This document shows positions 55,360-64,000 of a DNA stretch of 64,000 bases, piece after piece. Every line of letters begins with the position of its first letter. Position 1 is the stretch's first letter. The stretch spans positions 1 to 64,000 of the forward strand of contig JAJZDX010000008.1 of assembly GCA_021805865.1 (NCBI GenBank), given 5' to 3'. A model generated the notes under the pieces. It did not search any database, was not told the origin of the DNA, and saw only the letters and a list, made by a program, of their open reading frames with translations. The stretch comes from Pseudomonadota bacterium. Lineage in GTDB: Bacteria; Pseudomonadota; Gammaproteobacteria; Steroidobacterales; Steroidobacteraceae. The translations under genes were made by a program, and so were the position numbers.

Positions 55360-56286
55360 ATGATGCGAACGAGCAAGTTGTCATCGCGGTGCGCCCTGGC
55401 TCGCCGCTCCATCGTCGTCGCGGTGGCGACCGTCGCGGCAATGGCCGCGCTCCCGGCCTGGGCGGCCAACCCGCCGTTCGCGATCGTCGGGCCGACGGAA
55501 TGGAATCTGCCGATCGTGCCTTCCGCCAATGTCTTCATTCAGACTTACTATATGCAGAACAGCGACGTCGCATACGGGCGCGACGGCAAAGAGATCGCCG
55601 GGCCGGAGACGCGCACGTTCGCGGGACTTTCCAGATGGGCGCATCTGTTTTCCTTCAAGTCGCTGCCGCATGTGGGGTTCTTCTGGGAATACCTGCAGCC
55701 GGAAGTCGACCTGCAGCCATCCGGAAATTCAAACAGCGTGACCGGTCTCGGAGATCCCTTGTTCGACTTCGCCGCCTATGTACAGCCGACGCGTTCCTTC
55801 ACCATAGGATATCAAAACATCCTCTCGGTTCCCATCGGAAACAACAATCTGTCGAATCATGCGTGGATAGAATTCCCCACCATGATCTTCGACTGGCACC
55901 CGAGCGGTCCACATTGGTATGACAGGTTCGGTGATGACGGCACCGTCGGCGCCGGCATCTTCTCCACGATACACAACACGAACTGTGCCGGCGTCGGCCA
56001 GGACTGCAACGTCGGGAACACCTATTTCGTGCAGGACTCCGTCCGCTATCAGCTCACTTCGTGGTTTGCGCCTTTCGTGGACGACATTTATCAGGGTCAG
56101 TCGTCCGGCCGGACCACCGTCACGAACACCCGCATACTCGGCAATTACGAGAATGACATCGGCGGCGGAGCGAAGTTCAATTTCACGCCGAACCGATGGC
56201 TTGCGATCTGGTACCTGACGAGCACGGGAGGTAACAATACCGTCAAGACGAAGGCCATTTATCTACGTTTCGTCAACATATTCTGA
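55360..56286 (+). CDS. Outer-membrane channel, phenol MetA-pathway (SphA) family
   Basis: This 308-aa protein has a signal peptide (RSIVVAVATVAAMAALPAWA, cleavage after AWA). The mature part shows alternating beta strands with aromatic girdles and ends in FVNIF, an outer-membrane-type terminal Phe. Motifs such as GLGDPLFDFAAYV and GYQNILSVPIG match the transporter-like MetA-pathway family of channels. It probably lets small acids across the outer membrane before SatP. GAGGGG lies before ATG 55360 (ATG 55363 is next). satP follows 40 nt later. Confidence 0.8.
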   Translation: MMRTSKLSSRCALARRSIVVAVATVAAMAALPAWAANPPFAIVGPTEWNLPIVPSANVFIQTYYMQNSDVAYGRDGKEIAGPETRTFAGLSRWAHLFSFKSLPHVGFFWEYLQPEVDLQPSGNSNSVTGLGDPLFDFAAYVQPTRSFTIGYQNILSVPIGNNNLSNHAWIEFPTMIFDWHPSGPHWYDRFGDDGTVGAGIFSTIHNTNCAGVGQDCNVGNTYFVQDSVRYQLTSWFAPFVDDIYQGQSSGRTTVTNTRILGNYENDIGGGAKFNFTPNRWLAIWYLTSTGGNNTVKTKAIYLRFVNIF

Positions 56287-56326
56287 GAAATACGGGCGTT
56301 GCAAGCACAACAAGGGGGTACGTACA

Positions 56327-56917
56327 ATGGCTGATGAAATCAAACTGGCCAACCCGGGCCCGCTCGGGCTCATCGGGTTCGGCCTGACCACGGTGATGCT
56401 GAGTCTGATCAACTCCGGCGTTCTGCCGCAGGCGGGCACCGCGGCGGTGCTTCCACTGGCGTTCGCCTTCGGCGGCTTGATCCAGATGGTGGCGGGCGTC
56501 ATGGAGTTCCGCGCCGGCAACACCTTCGGCACGGTCGCGTTCCTGAGTTACGGCGCGTTCTGGTGGTGGTTCTGCCTGCTGATCGTGCTCGGGTCGCACG
56601 GGGTGCTCGATCTGAAGGGGGCGGGCTCCACGATTGCGGTGACTCTGCTTGCGTGGGGGGTGTTCACGCTGTACATGTGGGTCGGCACGTTCCGCATCAA
56701 CAGGGCGCTGTGGCTGGTGTTTCTCACCTTGTGGGTGACGTTCTTCCTGCTCGGGTTCGGTGCTCTGCTCGGCGCCAAGGAGCTGACGGTGGCAGGCGGG
56801 TGGGTGGGTGTGGCGTGCGGACTGCTTGCCGCCTACACGAGCTTCGCCACGGTGACCAATACGACTTTCGGCCGCACGGTGCTGCCGATCGGAGCTCCGG
56901 TGGTGAGCCCGCAATGA
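56327..56917 (+). CDS. satP: Acetate/succinate transporter SatP (GPR1/FUN34/YaaH family)
   Basis: This 196-aa inner-membrane protein has six predicted helices and the family signature NPGPLGLIGFGLTTVMLS at residues 9-26. FGGLIQMVAGVMEFRAGNTFG and TLWVTFFLLGFGA are conserved. SatP imports acetate, and in some cases succinate. Placement next to the channel gene, cbrXAB and acs fits an acetate-uptake role. A terminator follows. Confidence 0.93.
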   Translation: MADEIKLANPGPLGLIGFGLTTVMLSLINSGVLPQAGTAAVLPLAFAFGGLIQMVAGVMEFRAGNTFGTVAFLSYGAFWWWFCLLIVLGSHGVLDLKGAGSTIAVTLLAWGVFTLYMWVGTFRINRALWLVFLTLWVTFFLLGFGALLGAKELTVAGGWVGVACGLLAAYTSFATVTNTTFGRTVLPIGAPVVSPQ

Positions 56918-56943
56918 GCTGATGCGCGAGTGTCAGCGCGCGT

Positions 56944-56979
56944 GCCCCGCCGGTTCGCCTAACCCCCGGCCGGCGGGGC
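56944..56979 (+). terminator. Intrinsic terminator after satP
   Basis: GCCCCGCCGG (56944-56953) pairs perfectly with CCGGCGGGGC (56970-56979) across 16 nt and is followed by CTTTCT. It lies 27 nt after the satP stop. Confidence 0.7.
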
Positions 56980-57076
56980 CTTTCTCGAGGATCCGTACGG
57001 GCGGCGCGTGCGCCGCACCCCGCCTCGCGGCGCCCGGCCCCGGGGGAGTCTGTCCGCGGGGCGTCCCGCCTTCGGG

Positions 57077-58492
57077 TCAGGCGGGCAGTGTGCCGGCGTG
57101 GTCGGCGAGGACGAGCGAGACGCACGCGGTCAGTTTCTGCGCGTACTCGAGGTGCAGGAACTCGTTGGGCCCGTGCGCGTTGGCGTGGGGGCCCAGCACG
57201 CCGGTGATGAAGAACTGCGTGCCCGGGAAGCGCTCCCCGAGCATGCCCATGAAGGGGATTGTGCCGCCGCAGCCGATGTGCACGGCCTCGTGGCCGAAGA
57301 TCTGGCGGGAGGCCTCCTGGATCGATTCCTTCAGCCAGGGCGAGAAGGAGGGCGCGTTCCAGCCGCCGGTCGGCACGCCGGGCTGGAAACTCACCTGTGC
57401 GCCATAGGGCGGATCGTGCTCGAGGCAGGCCTTTACGGCGCGCGCGGCGCGGCCGGGATCGCAGGTCGGGGGCAGGCGCATCGAGAGCTTGAAAGTGAGC
57501 TCGGGCAGCAGGACGTTGCCGGCCGACACCGTCGGCGGCAGGCCGTTGGCGCCGGTGACCGCGAGCGTGGCCTTCCAGCTGCTGTTGATCAGCAGCTCCA
57601 CCGGGTCATCGGAGACGGCCCGCACGCCCTTCGCCCAGGGAAGCTTGTCGGCGATGCAGTCGCCGAGCACCTGTGCGGCCGCGCGCGCCTGCGCCAGGCG
57701 GTCCTCGGGGATGCACACCGACAGCTCATCGAGCAGCAGCGCGCCGTTGACGGGGCTTTCCAGCCTCATGAGCAGCTGCTCGGCGATGCGAAACGGCGTC
57801 GGTGCGATGCCCGTGGCCATGCCGGAGTGCACGCCTTCCTCGAGCACCCGCACGCGCAACTCCCCGACCAGGTTGCCGCGCAGGGACGTGGTGCACCAGA
57901 GCTGATCGTAGTTGCCGCACTCGGCGTCGAGGCACACGACCAGCGAGGGCTCGCCGATCGCCCCGTCGAGCGCGGCGAGGTGCGCCGGCAGGTCGATGCT
58001 GCCGCTTTCCTCGCAGGCCTCGATCAACACCACGCAGCGGGCCAGGGGAATCTTCTGCGCCTTGAGCGCCGCGATGGCCGCGAGGGAGCTGAACAGCGCG
58101 TAGCCGTCATCCGCGGCGCCCCGGCCATAGAGCTTGCCGTCGCGCTCCACGGGCTCCCAGGGGCCGAGGCCGGGCAGCCAGCCGGTGAATTCCGGCTGCT
58201 TGTCCAGGTGGCCGTAGAGGAGCACGCACCCGGGAAGCTCCCCGGGCACATCGATCAGCAGCACCGGCGTGCGGCCGGCGAGCCGGTGCACCTCGACTTT
58301 CATGCCCGCGACGGGCTGCGCGCGGCACCACTCTGCCATCAGGGTGACGGCCGCTTCCATGTGGCCGTTCTCTTCCCAGTCCGGATCGAACAGCGGTGAT
58401 TTGTTGGGAATGCGCACATACGCGCTCAGCCGCTCGATGATCGAGTCGTGCCAGGCGGCGGCGATGTCGGCGCGCAGCTTCATGATGTCCAT
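57077..58492 (-). CDS. M20 family metallopeptidase (dipeptidase-like)
   Basis: This 471-aa zinc hydrolase has YGHLDKQPE with the metal His and catalytic Asp, YGRGAADDGYALF with the bridging Asp, EACEESGSID with the catalytic Glu pair, and VVCLDAECG. The last ligand lies near GPHANAHGPNEF. A dimerisation domain is inserted around 230-330. I chose ATG at 58492 because GGGAG lies upstream and family homology starts at MKLRADIAAAW. It is probably a cytoplasmic dipeptidase; specificity is unknown. Confidence 0.88.
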   Translation of the reverse strand: MDIMKLRADIAAAWHDSIIERLSAYVRIPNKSPLFDPDWEENGHMEAAVTLMAEWCRAQPVAGMKVEVHRLAGRTPVLLIDVPGELPGCVLLYGHLDKQPEFTGWLPGLGPWEPVERDGKLYGRGAADDGYALFSSLAAIAALKAQKIPLARCVVLIEACEESGSIDLPAHLAALDGAIGEPSLVVCLDAECGNYDQLWCTTSLRGNLVGELRVRVLEEGVHSGMATGIAPTPFRIAEQLLMRLESPVNGALLLDELSVCIPEDRLAQARAAAQVLGDCIADKLPWAKGVRAVSDDPVELLINSSWKATLAVTGANGLPPTVSAGNVLLPELTFKLSMRLPPTCDPGRAARAVKACLEHDPPYGAQVSFQPGVPTGGWNAPSFSPWLKESIQEASRQIFGHEAVHIGCGGTIPFMGMLGERFPGTQFFITGVLGPHANAHGPNEFLHLEYAQKLTACVSLVLADHAGTLPA

Positions 58493-58601
58493 GGACGGCT
58501 CCCGGAGTTTCATCGAATGGTATGCGTTGCCGGCGTTCGCGCCAAGGCGGGCTTCGGTCATCCGCAGGACGCCCCGGCGCCGGAGTGCGCACCGCGCTCC
58601 A

Positions 58602-61600
58602 TCAGTACCTGAGCTGATAGGTGAGACCGACGCTGCTGCCGGGATCGTTTTGCGGGGTGGTGCCTTGAGTGCTCGCCGTGCCGTTGCCCAGGCGTGTCTC
58701 GAGCTTCAGATTCCGGGTGAGAGCGATGTCGACGCGGATCTGGCTGGAGCCTTGAGTCGTGTGTGTCGCGGCGACGTAGACTCTGTTCGAGAGGTACTTG
58801 CCCGCGGTGACGCTTGTGCCGCCTGTCTGCGTGGCACCGCCCGTCGCTGGCGCCGCGCTGGCAACCGAGAGCGTGCTGAGGCCCAGGTGGCGCCGGATCC
58901 ACGTGAGGGGATTCAGGCTCGCGGCGCCGCCGCCGCCGAGGCCGCTCAGGCTCGCGAGGGCCGCACCGGTTTCGGCGAGCTCGTACGGGGTGAGCTGGGA
59001 GGCGGGCTTGCCGAACAGCATCAGCGCGAGCAGATCGTCCTGCGGCAGAGCGGGGTTGCTCGAGAGCGATATGTTCGGGGCGTCCGCGAAGCCTGTGATG
59101 CGCAGCGTCACGGTCGTGGGCGAGAGGTACATCACGCTCGTCTGCGCGAGGAAGTCGAGCGTCGGGTCGATCCCGCCCCGGAGTCCCTCGCCGTTGAAGC
59201 CGACCCGGCCGCGGGTGAAGTTGAGGCTCGTCCCCGCGAGCGAGAACGTGCCGCGGGTCATCGAGAACCCGCCGCTCACCCGAGGTTCGGCGGTGGTGCC
59301 GGCGATCGCGAGCCTCCCTCCGAGCTGCGCCTCGAGTCCCCTTCCGCGCACGAATATCGCCTGCGCGGCCGTCAGGGTGAGTCCGAGGCCGATCACGAGC
59401 CGCGCCTTGCGCACCGGACGGGCCGCCTCACCCGCGCGGATCACCTCGAGCGTGGCCACATTCGGCGGGAACGCGCTCGGGATGCTGATCGAGGCGCGGT
59501 GGATGTGGATCGTGCCGGTGATGTCGAGGCGATGACGCAGTGTTCCCGCCACCCGCACGTCGGCGTCGAGGTTGGCTGTCAGAATGTCGTTCGTGATCGG
59601 CTCGATCGAGCGGGCGGTCAGCGAGACATCGATCGGCATCTGCGGGCGCAGCACGCCGATCGTGCCGGCCGCGGTCAGGCGGCCGGGCCCGGCCCGTGCC
59701 GTCAGGCTCGCGATCCTCAAGAGGCCGTGATCGCCGATGAGTCGCGCGTTGATATCGGCGATGTGGACGCCTTCGGCGTAATCGCGCAGGTCCCCGTTCG
59801 CGAGCTCCACGGTGCCCTGGATCTGCGGGGCGCGCACTTGGCCGGTCATTCTGGCGTCGACCGAGAGGGTGCCCGCCGCGCGCTCGCCTCTTGCCTCGAG
59901 GAAGGGGTTCGTCAGGGCGATGTCCATTTTGCCGGCGAGCCTCAGGGCGAGCCGTCCCGTGGAGTTGAGCGGCGCACGGCCGCTCAGGGTGAGCCGTGAG
60001 GCGGGACCCGCATCGAGCGCGGCGGAGACATCGGCCACGTCGCCGTGCAGGTGCGCGGCGGCGCGCACGTTGACGGCCGGCAGCCCCCGGGCGGCCGCGC
60101 CGGCGAGCCTCAAGCCGCCCATCTCGAGCGATACCCGGCCGGTCGGCGCCTTGCGGGTGCCCCTCAGGTGCGCTTCGGCATCGAGGGTTCCTCGAGCCAG
60201 GAGGTGCGGCGCAAACGTGTCGATGAGCCCGGCATCGAGATGATGAATGCTGGCGCGGACGTCGAGCGCCGGTGAGAGCTCCCCGTCGAGGGTGATCAGG
60301 GCCCGGCGCACGCCGAGCCGCAGATTGCGCACCCTGAGGCCGCCGGCGAATGTCACAAGCGATGCTGACAGCAGGCGCAGTGTCTGGCCGCGATAGCGTG
60401 CATCGAGGCCGACGAGATCGAGCGATCGCAGGGCCGCGTTGAGCTGTGCATCGGCCGTGAGGCTCGCCGGTGCGCCGCGCACGTCGGGCGAGTCGGCCGC
60501 GAGCCGCACGCGCAGCGCATCGATCGGGCCGGCGGCGGACACGCTCACATTGCCCGAAAGGGTGCCCGCCTCGATGCGGCGGGCGGTGAGCTCGATGCGG
60601 GCGCTCGCGCGGCCCGCGACCGGCAAGAGCACGACGCTGCCATCGAGGCTGCCCGCGAGAGCCGTTCCGAGCAGCGGCTGCAGGTCCGCCAAGCGGTCGA
60701 TGCTCAGGCGCAGCCGCCCGTGCGCGGCCGCGAGTCTCGAGCCCGAAGTCAACTCGCCATTGATGCGCACGCTTTTCCATTCCGCGCGGCGCACATCGAG
60801 GCGATAGGCGTGAGCGGTGCTCCGTTCGAAGGAGGCCACGAGCTTCAGCGGCGCGCCATCAAACGTGCCCGCCGCCCGGACCACGGCGCTCGGGGCCGAT
60901 GGCAGTCCATGGGCGCGCAGGGTGGCCTCGAGCGCTCCAGGCGGCGACCCGTGCAGGGAGAGCCTCGATCGCGCCCGCACCTCGAGGGCCAGGGCGCGCA
61001 GCGGCCCGTTGGCTGTGCCGCTGAGCTCGAGCGACCCGGCGGCCGAGGGAGAAACCCGTGTCAGATCGGGCAATGAGGCCCGCCAGTGCGCGTGCAGTGA
61101 GCGGATCGCACCGGCGGGGGCGCCCGGCGGGGCGCGCTCGGCGCCGCCCTGCGCGGAAACCGAGATGGCGCGACCGGAGAGTGTCATACGCTTCACCTCG
61201 ACCTTCGTCGGCGTCACGCTCGCGTCGATTCGAAGGCGCGTTTTGGCCCCGAGCAGGCGCGCGGCCACGCTCGCGCCACGCAAACGACCCGTGCCCTCGA
61301 CATCGAGATGAGTCCGCCCGGCTCCCTCGGCGAGCACGCCGGACAGACGCAGCGCGCCGTGGAGGTCCTGGTGGTAGAGCGTTGCGAGTGCCGATACATC
61401 GGGCAAACGCAGATCGAACGTGGCGCTGCGTGCGCCCGCCGTCAGAGCCCGGGCCCGCAAGTCGAACAGGCGATCCGTCACGGTGAGCTGCAGCGGGCGG
61501 TGCGCCGCACGCAGTTGCAGCGTCGCATCCATGTCGAGCGGGGAGCCCTCGAGCAGCCGCGGATGCGGGCCCGGCAGCCTGATGTGGCTGGCCGTTGCGC

Positions 61601-62588
61601 GCAGCGTGAGCACCCGGCCGTCGGCGGCGAGGCTCCCCTTGAGGGCGCCGAGCCGCGCGCGATCGGGGAGTCGCAGGCCCTGCACTTCGAGTGCTGCGCT
61701 TGCCCGGGCCGCTGCGAGCGCTCCTCGCCAGCGGCCCTCGAGCGCGATGCGCCGCCAGGTGAGCCCCGGGCGGGGCGTCATGGCCGGTGAGGCCATCGAA
61801 TAGGTGAGATCGGCCGCCCGTTCGATGAGATCGATTGTTCCGTGGGCGCGGGCCGTGAGCTTCCCGGCGTGCGCGGTGAACCGAAGCTTCTCTGCGCGGC
61901 GCGGTCCTGCGAGGCTTGCCGCCAGCCTCAATGCGCCGAGGCCGGGAAGGTTGAGCCAATGCTCCAGCGGGCCGCCCGCGGGCTCCTCGAGCACGAGGCT
62001 TGCCTCAAGCGCCGAGGGGTCGGCGAGCCACGTCAGTTTGTAGAGTCCCGTGCCGTTGGTGCGCCGCGCGAGCAGGCTCGCTCGCGCATTCTCCATCGAC
62101 CGGTAATGCAGCTCTCCCTGAACGGTGAGGCGCGCCAGCGCGCCGGCGGCGGGCGGCTCGAGCACGAGAGTGTCGATTCTCAAGTGATCGATATCGATGG
62201 CCGGCAGATGCGACTTGCCGCCGCGGCTGCCCGGGGCGGGCGCGAGCGGCCGGCGAAGCACATCGAGGCGGCCGACCTCGAAGCGCTCGAGGTGCAGATG
62301 CCAGGCGAGGAGCGCGAGGGGCGACCAGCGCAGCGAGATGCGCTCGGCGCGCATCCATACTCCATGCGTGTCGCTCAACTGGAGCCTGGCGATCTCGATG
62401 CGGGAGGGAAAACGGCCGCCGAGTCCGGCGATGCGCACGCGCCCGGAGGTGAGCCGGGCAGTCTCGCGCTCGAGCAGGCCGCGTCCGGCGCGGGTATTGC
62501 CCGCGACGATCAACGCGCCGATGGAAAGCAACACCAGCAGCAACAGGCCGGCGAGGCTCAAGCCCGCGATGCGTGCCGCCCGGCGCAT
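58602..62588 (-). CDS. tamB: Translocation and assembly module subunit TamB
   Basis: This 1328-aa protein has an N-terminal signal-anchor helix (GLSLAGLLLLVLLSIGALIV). A very long beta-rich repetitive body follows, typical of AsmA/TamB proteins that form a hydrophobic groove across the periplasm. The conserved C-terminal DUF490 domain contains GNGTASTQGT-like and SVGLTYQLRY segments, as well as PNISLSSNPALPQDDLLALM. With TamA it supports outer-membrane biogenesis and lipid transport. Its ATG shares one base with the tamA stop. Confidence 0.93.
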   Translation of the reverse strand: MRRAARIAGLSLAGLLLLVLLSIGALIVAGNTRAGRGLLERETARLTSGRVRIAGLGGRFPSRIEIARLQLSDTHGVWMRAERISLRWSPLALLAWHLHLERFEVGRLDVLRRPLAPAPGSRGGKSHLPAIDIDHLRIDTLVLEPPAAGALARLTVQGELHYRSMENARASLLARRTNGTGLYKLTWLADPSALEASLVLEEPAGGPLEHWLNLPGLGALRLAASLAGPRRAEKLRFTAHAGKLTARAHGTIDLIERAADLTYSMASPAMTPRPGLTWRRIALEGRWRGALAAARASAALEVQGLRLPDRARLGALKGSLAADGRVLTLRATASHIRLPGPHPRLLEGSPLDMDATLQLRAAHRPLQLTVTDRLFDLRARALTAGARSATFDLRLPDVSALATLYHQDLHGALRLSGVLAEGAGRTHLDVEGTGRLRGASVAARLLGAKTRLRIDASVTPTKVEVKRMTLSGRAISVSAQGGAERAPPGAPAGAIRSLHAHWRASLPDLTRVSPSAAGSLELSGTANGPLRALALEVRARSRLSLHGSPPGALEATLRAHGLPSAPSAVVRAAGTFDGAPLKLVASFERSTAHAYRLDVRRAEWKSVRINGELTSGSRLAAAHGRLRLSIDRLADLQPLLGTALAGSLDGSVVLLPVAGRASARIELTARRIEAGTLSGNVSVSAAGPIDALRVRLAADSPDVRGAPASLTADAQLNAALRSLDLVGLDARYRGQTLRLLSASLVTFAGGLRVRNLRLGVRRALITLDGELSPALDVRASIHHLDAGLIDTFAPHLLARGTLDAEAHLRGTRKAPTGRVSLEMGGLRLAGAAARGLPAVNVRAAAHLHGDVADVSAALDAGPASRLTLSGRAPLNSTGRLALRLAGKMDIALTNPFLEARGERAAGTLSVDARMTGQVRAPQIQGTVELANGDLRDYAEGVHIADINARLIGDHGLLRIASLTARAGPGRLTAAGTIGVLRPQMPIDVSLTARSIEPITNDILTANLDADVRVAGTLRHRLDITGTIHIHRASISIPSAFPPNVATLEVIRAGEAARPVRKARLVIGLGLTLTAAQAIFVRGRGLEAQLGGRLAIAGTTAEPRVSGGFSMTRGTFSLAGTSLNFTRGRVGFNGEGLRGGIDPTLDFLAQTSVMYLSPTTVTLRITGFADAPNISLSSNPALPQDDLLALMLFGKPASQLTPYELAETGAALASLSGLGGGGAASLNPLTWIRRHLGLSTLSVASAAPATGGATQTGGTSVTAGKYLSNRVYVAATHTTQGSSQIRVDIALTRNLKLETRLGNGTASTQGTTPQNDPGSSVGLTYQLRY

Positions 62589-64000
62589 CAGAACGCCTGC
62601 CCGAGGCCGATGTAGACCTCGAACCGCCCGCTGTTGTGCAGCCGGCGCGTCGGCACCGCGAAATCGAGCCGGACCGGGCCGATGGAGGTGTAGTAGAGCA
62701 CGCCCATTCCCACCCCCACACGGTATACGCTTTGGGAGCCGCTTGCGACGCCGCCGCCGTCGGCGAACAGGACGAAGCCGAATTTTTTGCCCACGCGCTG
62801 GCGCAGCTCGAGGTTGACGGCCTGCATGCTCGTCCCGCCTTGCGGATTGCCGTCGGGAAACTGCGGACCGACCGACTGATAGCGGTAGCCGCGCACGGTG
62901 CCGCTGCCGCCTGCGTAGAAGCGCTGATCGGGCGGCAGACTGAACTGGCTCGCCCCTTCGGCCACCCCGGCGATCAGCCTCGAGGCGATCACGGTGCGTC
63001 CGGGCGGATCGCTCGGGAAGAGCCTGTGCAGGTCAAAGTACGTCGCCAGGCTTCCCTGCATGATGACGAATACCTGACGGCCCGAGGCGCCCGAGGAGAG
63101 CGTGGGCGAGACGCTGAGCGAGATCCGGTAGCCGTGCGTCGGGTCAAGGAGCGGGGAGGTGAGATCGGTGGAATCGAATCGTGCGGACAGCGGCATCGAG
63201 ACCAGATCGTACTGGTACTGATGGCTCTCCTGATCGATGCGCTCGTACTCGTAGGAAGCGCCGGCGCTCGCGGTCCAATCGCTCGAGAGCCGCCGGGTGA
63301 GGGTGGTCTGCGCGGTCGCACCGTTCTGCGTATACGCCTGCAGCGTCTGGCGCAGCGCCGCAACCGAGAATCCGAGCGTCTGGGCGCGGCGGTGGAAGTC
63401 GGGGATGTCGTATCCGACCCGCGCATCATAGCCCACGCCCGTACTGGCCGTGCCGCCGAGATCGAGGGCGGTCGCCGAAACGGTGAGGTGTTGTCCGTCG
63501 CCAAGGACGTCGAGGTCGCTCCAGTGGACGCCGCCGCTGCCACCGAGATCGCTCGAATAGGCGCCGCTCACGCCGACGGCAAAGCGCTTGCTTTCCCGCA
63601 CGAGAAACGTGAGAGGCACCCGCCGCTCGGCGTCGGGGGCACCCATGCGCACACTCACGCTCGAGAAGAGCCCGCGGCCCAGCAAGTCCTGGCGCGCCTT
63701 CTCGACGGCGGCCGCGTCGTAGACTTCCCCGGCGTGGACCAGAAGGCGGCGCATGACGAGCGACTGACGAACGTGTCGAAGCCCCTCGATCCGGATCTCT
63801 CCGATGCGTACGCGCGGGCCGCTCGTTACGCGAAAGGTCAGATTGAGCACGTGCCGGGAGGGCACCTCGTAGGCGATGGGCTTGCCCACCTTCGCAAGCG
63901 CATAGCCGGCATCCTGAAGCCTGATCTGCAGGCCCGCGCCCGCCGCGAGGACCTCGGATGCGACGGCCGGCGCGCCGGAGGAAAGACCCGCCAGCGCGTG
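62588..64000 (-). CDS. tamA: Outer-membrane assembly protein TamA (5' end beyond window)
   Basis: This Omp85-family protein is cut by the right edge. The frame is still open at 64000 (visible start ALAGLSSGAPAV), and POTRA-like sequence (LQDAGYALAKVG) continues upstream of the first possible start, so the true start lies outside. POTRA domain 3 (RIGEIRIEGLRHVRQSLV) leads into a 16-strand barrel with the RFYAGGSGTVRGYRYQSVGP motif that holds the conserved Arg of Omp85 proteins. The last strand ends GRFEVYIGLGQAF with a terminal Phe. It is translationally coupled to tamB. Confidence 0.93.
   Translation of the reverse strand, partial: HALAGLSSGAPAVASEVLAAGAGLQIRLQDAGYALAKVGKPIAYEVPSRHVLNLTFRVTSGPRVRIGEIRIEGLRHVRQSLVMRRLLVHAGEVYDAAAVEKARQDLLGRGLFSSVSVRMGAPDAERRVPLTFLVRESKRFAVGVSGAYSSDLGGSGGVHWSDLDVLGDGQHLTVSATALDLGGTASTGVGYDARVGYDIPDFHRRAQTLGFSVAALRQTLQAYTQNGATAQTTLTRRLSSDWTASAGASYEYERIDQESHQYQYDLVSMPLSARFDSTDLTSPLLDPTHGYRISLSVSPTLSSGASGRQVFVIMQGSLATYFDLHRLFPSDPPGRTVIASRLIAGVAEGASQFSLPPDQRFYAGGSGTVRGYRYQSVGPQFPDGNPQGGTSMQAVNLELRQRVGKKFGFVLFADGGGVASGSQSVYRVGVGMGVLYYTSIGPVRLDFAVPTRRLHNSGRFEVYIGLGQAF

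Overview
This is a 64 kb GC-rich chromosomal window with no phage, transposon, CRISPR or RNA-gene signal. The gene content suggests an aerobic gammaproteobacterium: bifunctional ThrA with ThrB and ThrC, CysB/CysG/CysI, TamA/TamB, SlyX, a CbrA/CbrB pair, PaaX and Lon. A Xanthomonadales-, Nevskiales- or Steroidobacter-like lineage would fit, but I cannot place it further. Genes are packed into short operons, many with 1-4 nt stop/start overlaps.

Layout: (1) 0.1-7 kb, a TetR regulator followed by a beta-oxidation operon (fadE, a FadN-type hydratase/dehydrogenase, a thiolase). (2) 7-14.4 kb, a CtaA-like membrane protein, an old-yellow-enzyme reductase, a divergent Lrp regulator, a fused E1 plus E2 of a 2-oxoacid dehydrogenase, and an isolated Rieske protein. 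(3) 14.6-22.2 kb, the phenylacetate cluster paaX / paaABCDE-paaG-paaZ. (4) 22.4-32.3 kb, an hsp20-lon operon with a sigma32-like promoter, wrbA, a secreted Kelch protein, a beta-propeller gene fragment, a PAP2 phosphatase, a 2OG-Fe(II) oxygenase, slyX and an orphan TAXI receptor. (5) 32.3-40.3 kb, assimilatory sulfur genes (cysK, cysG, cysH, cysB, DUF934, cysI) with malQ among them. (6) 40.4-48.2 kb, MaoC/CitE/DUF7009, then thrABC and a NERD-domain protein. (7) 48.2-57 kb, acs, cbrB, cbrA, a small CbrX-like protein and, divergently, an outer-membrane channel gene and satP. (8) 57-64 kb, an M20 peptidase, tamB, and tamA cut by the window end.

The most interesting part is region 7. Both genes expected to serve acetate use (acs, and the porin-satP pair) carry good -24/-12 sigma54 promoters, TGGCAC-N5-TTGCAT and TGGCAA-N5-TTGCAT. 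Upstream of each lie GTTAC-N5-GTARC palindromes in pairs spaced exactly 20 bp. Between the two targets sit the sensor CbrA, which has an SLC5 transporter domain fused to a histidine kinase, and the sigma54 activator CbrB with an intact GAFTGA loop. I read this as a self-contained acetate sensing, uptake and activation module. In Pseudomonas the position downstream of cbrB is occupied by the crcZ sRNA gene; here it holds a sigma54-driven, hairpin-rich acs leader.

A second idea: the dedicated 2-oxoacid dehydrogenase lies next to a paa cluster that has no paaK ligase in view. It could make phenylacetyl-CoA directly from phenylpyruvate. Promoter and operator calls are by eye and unverified.
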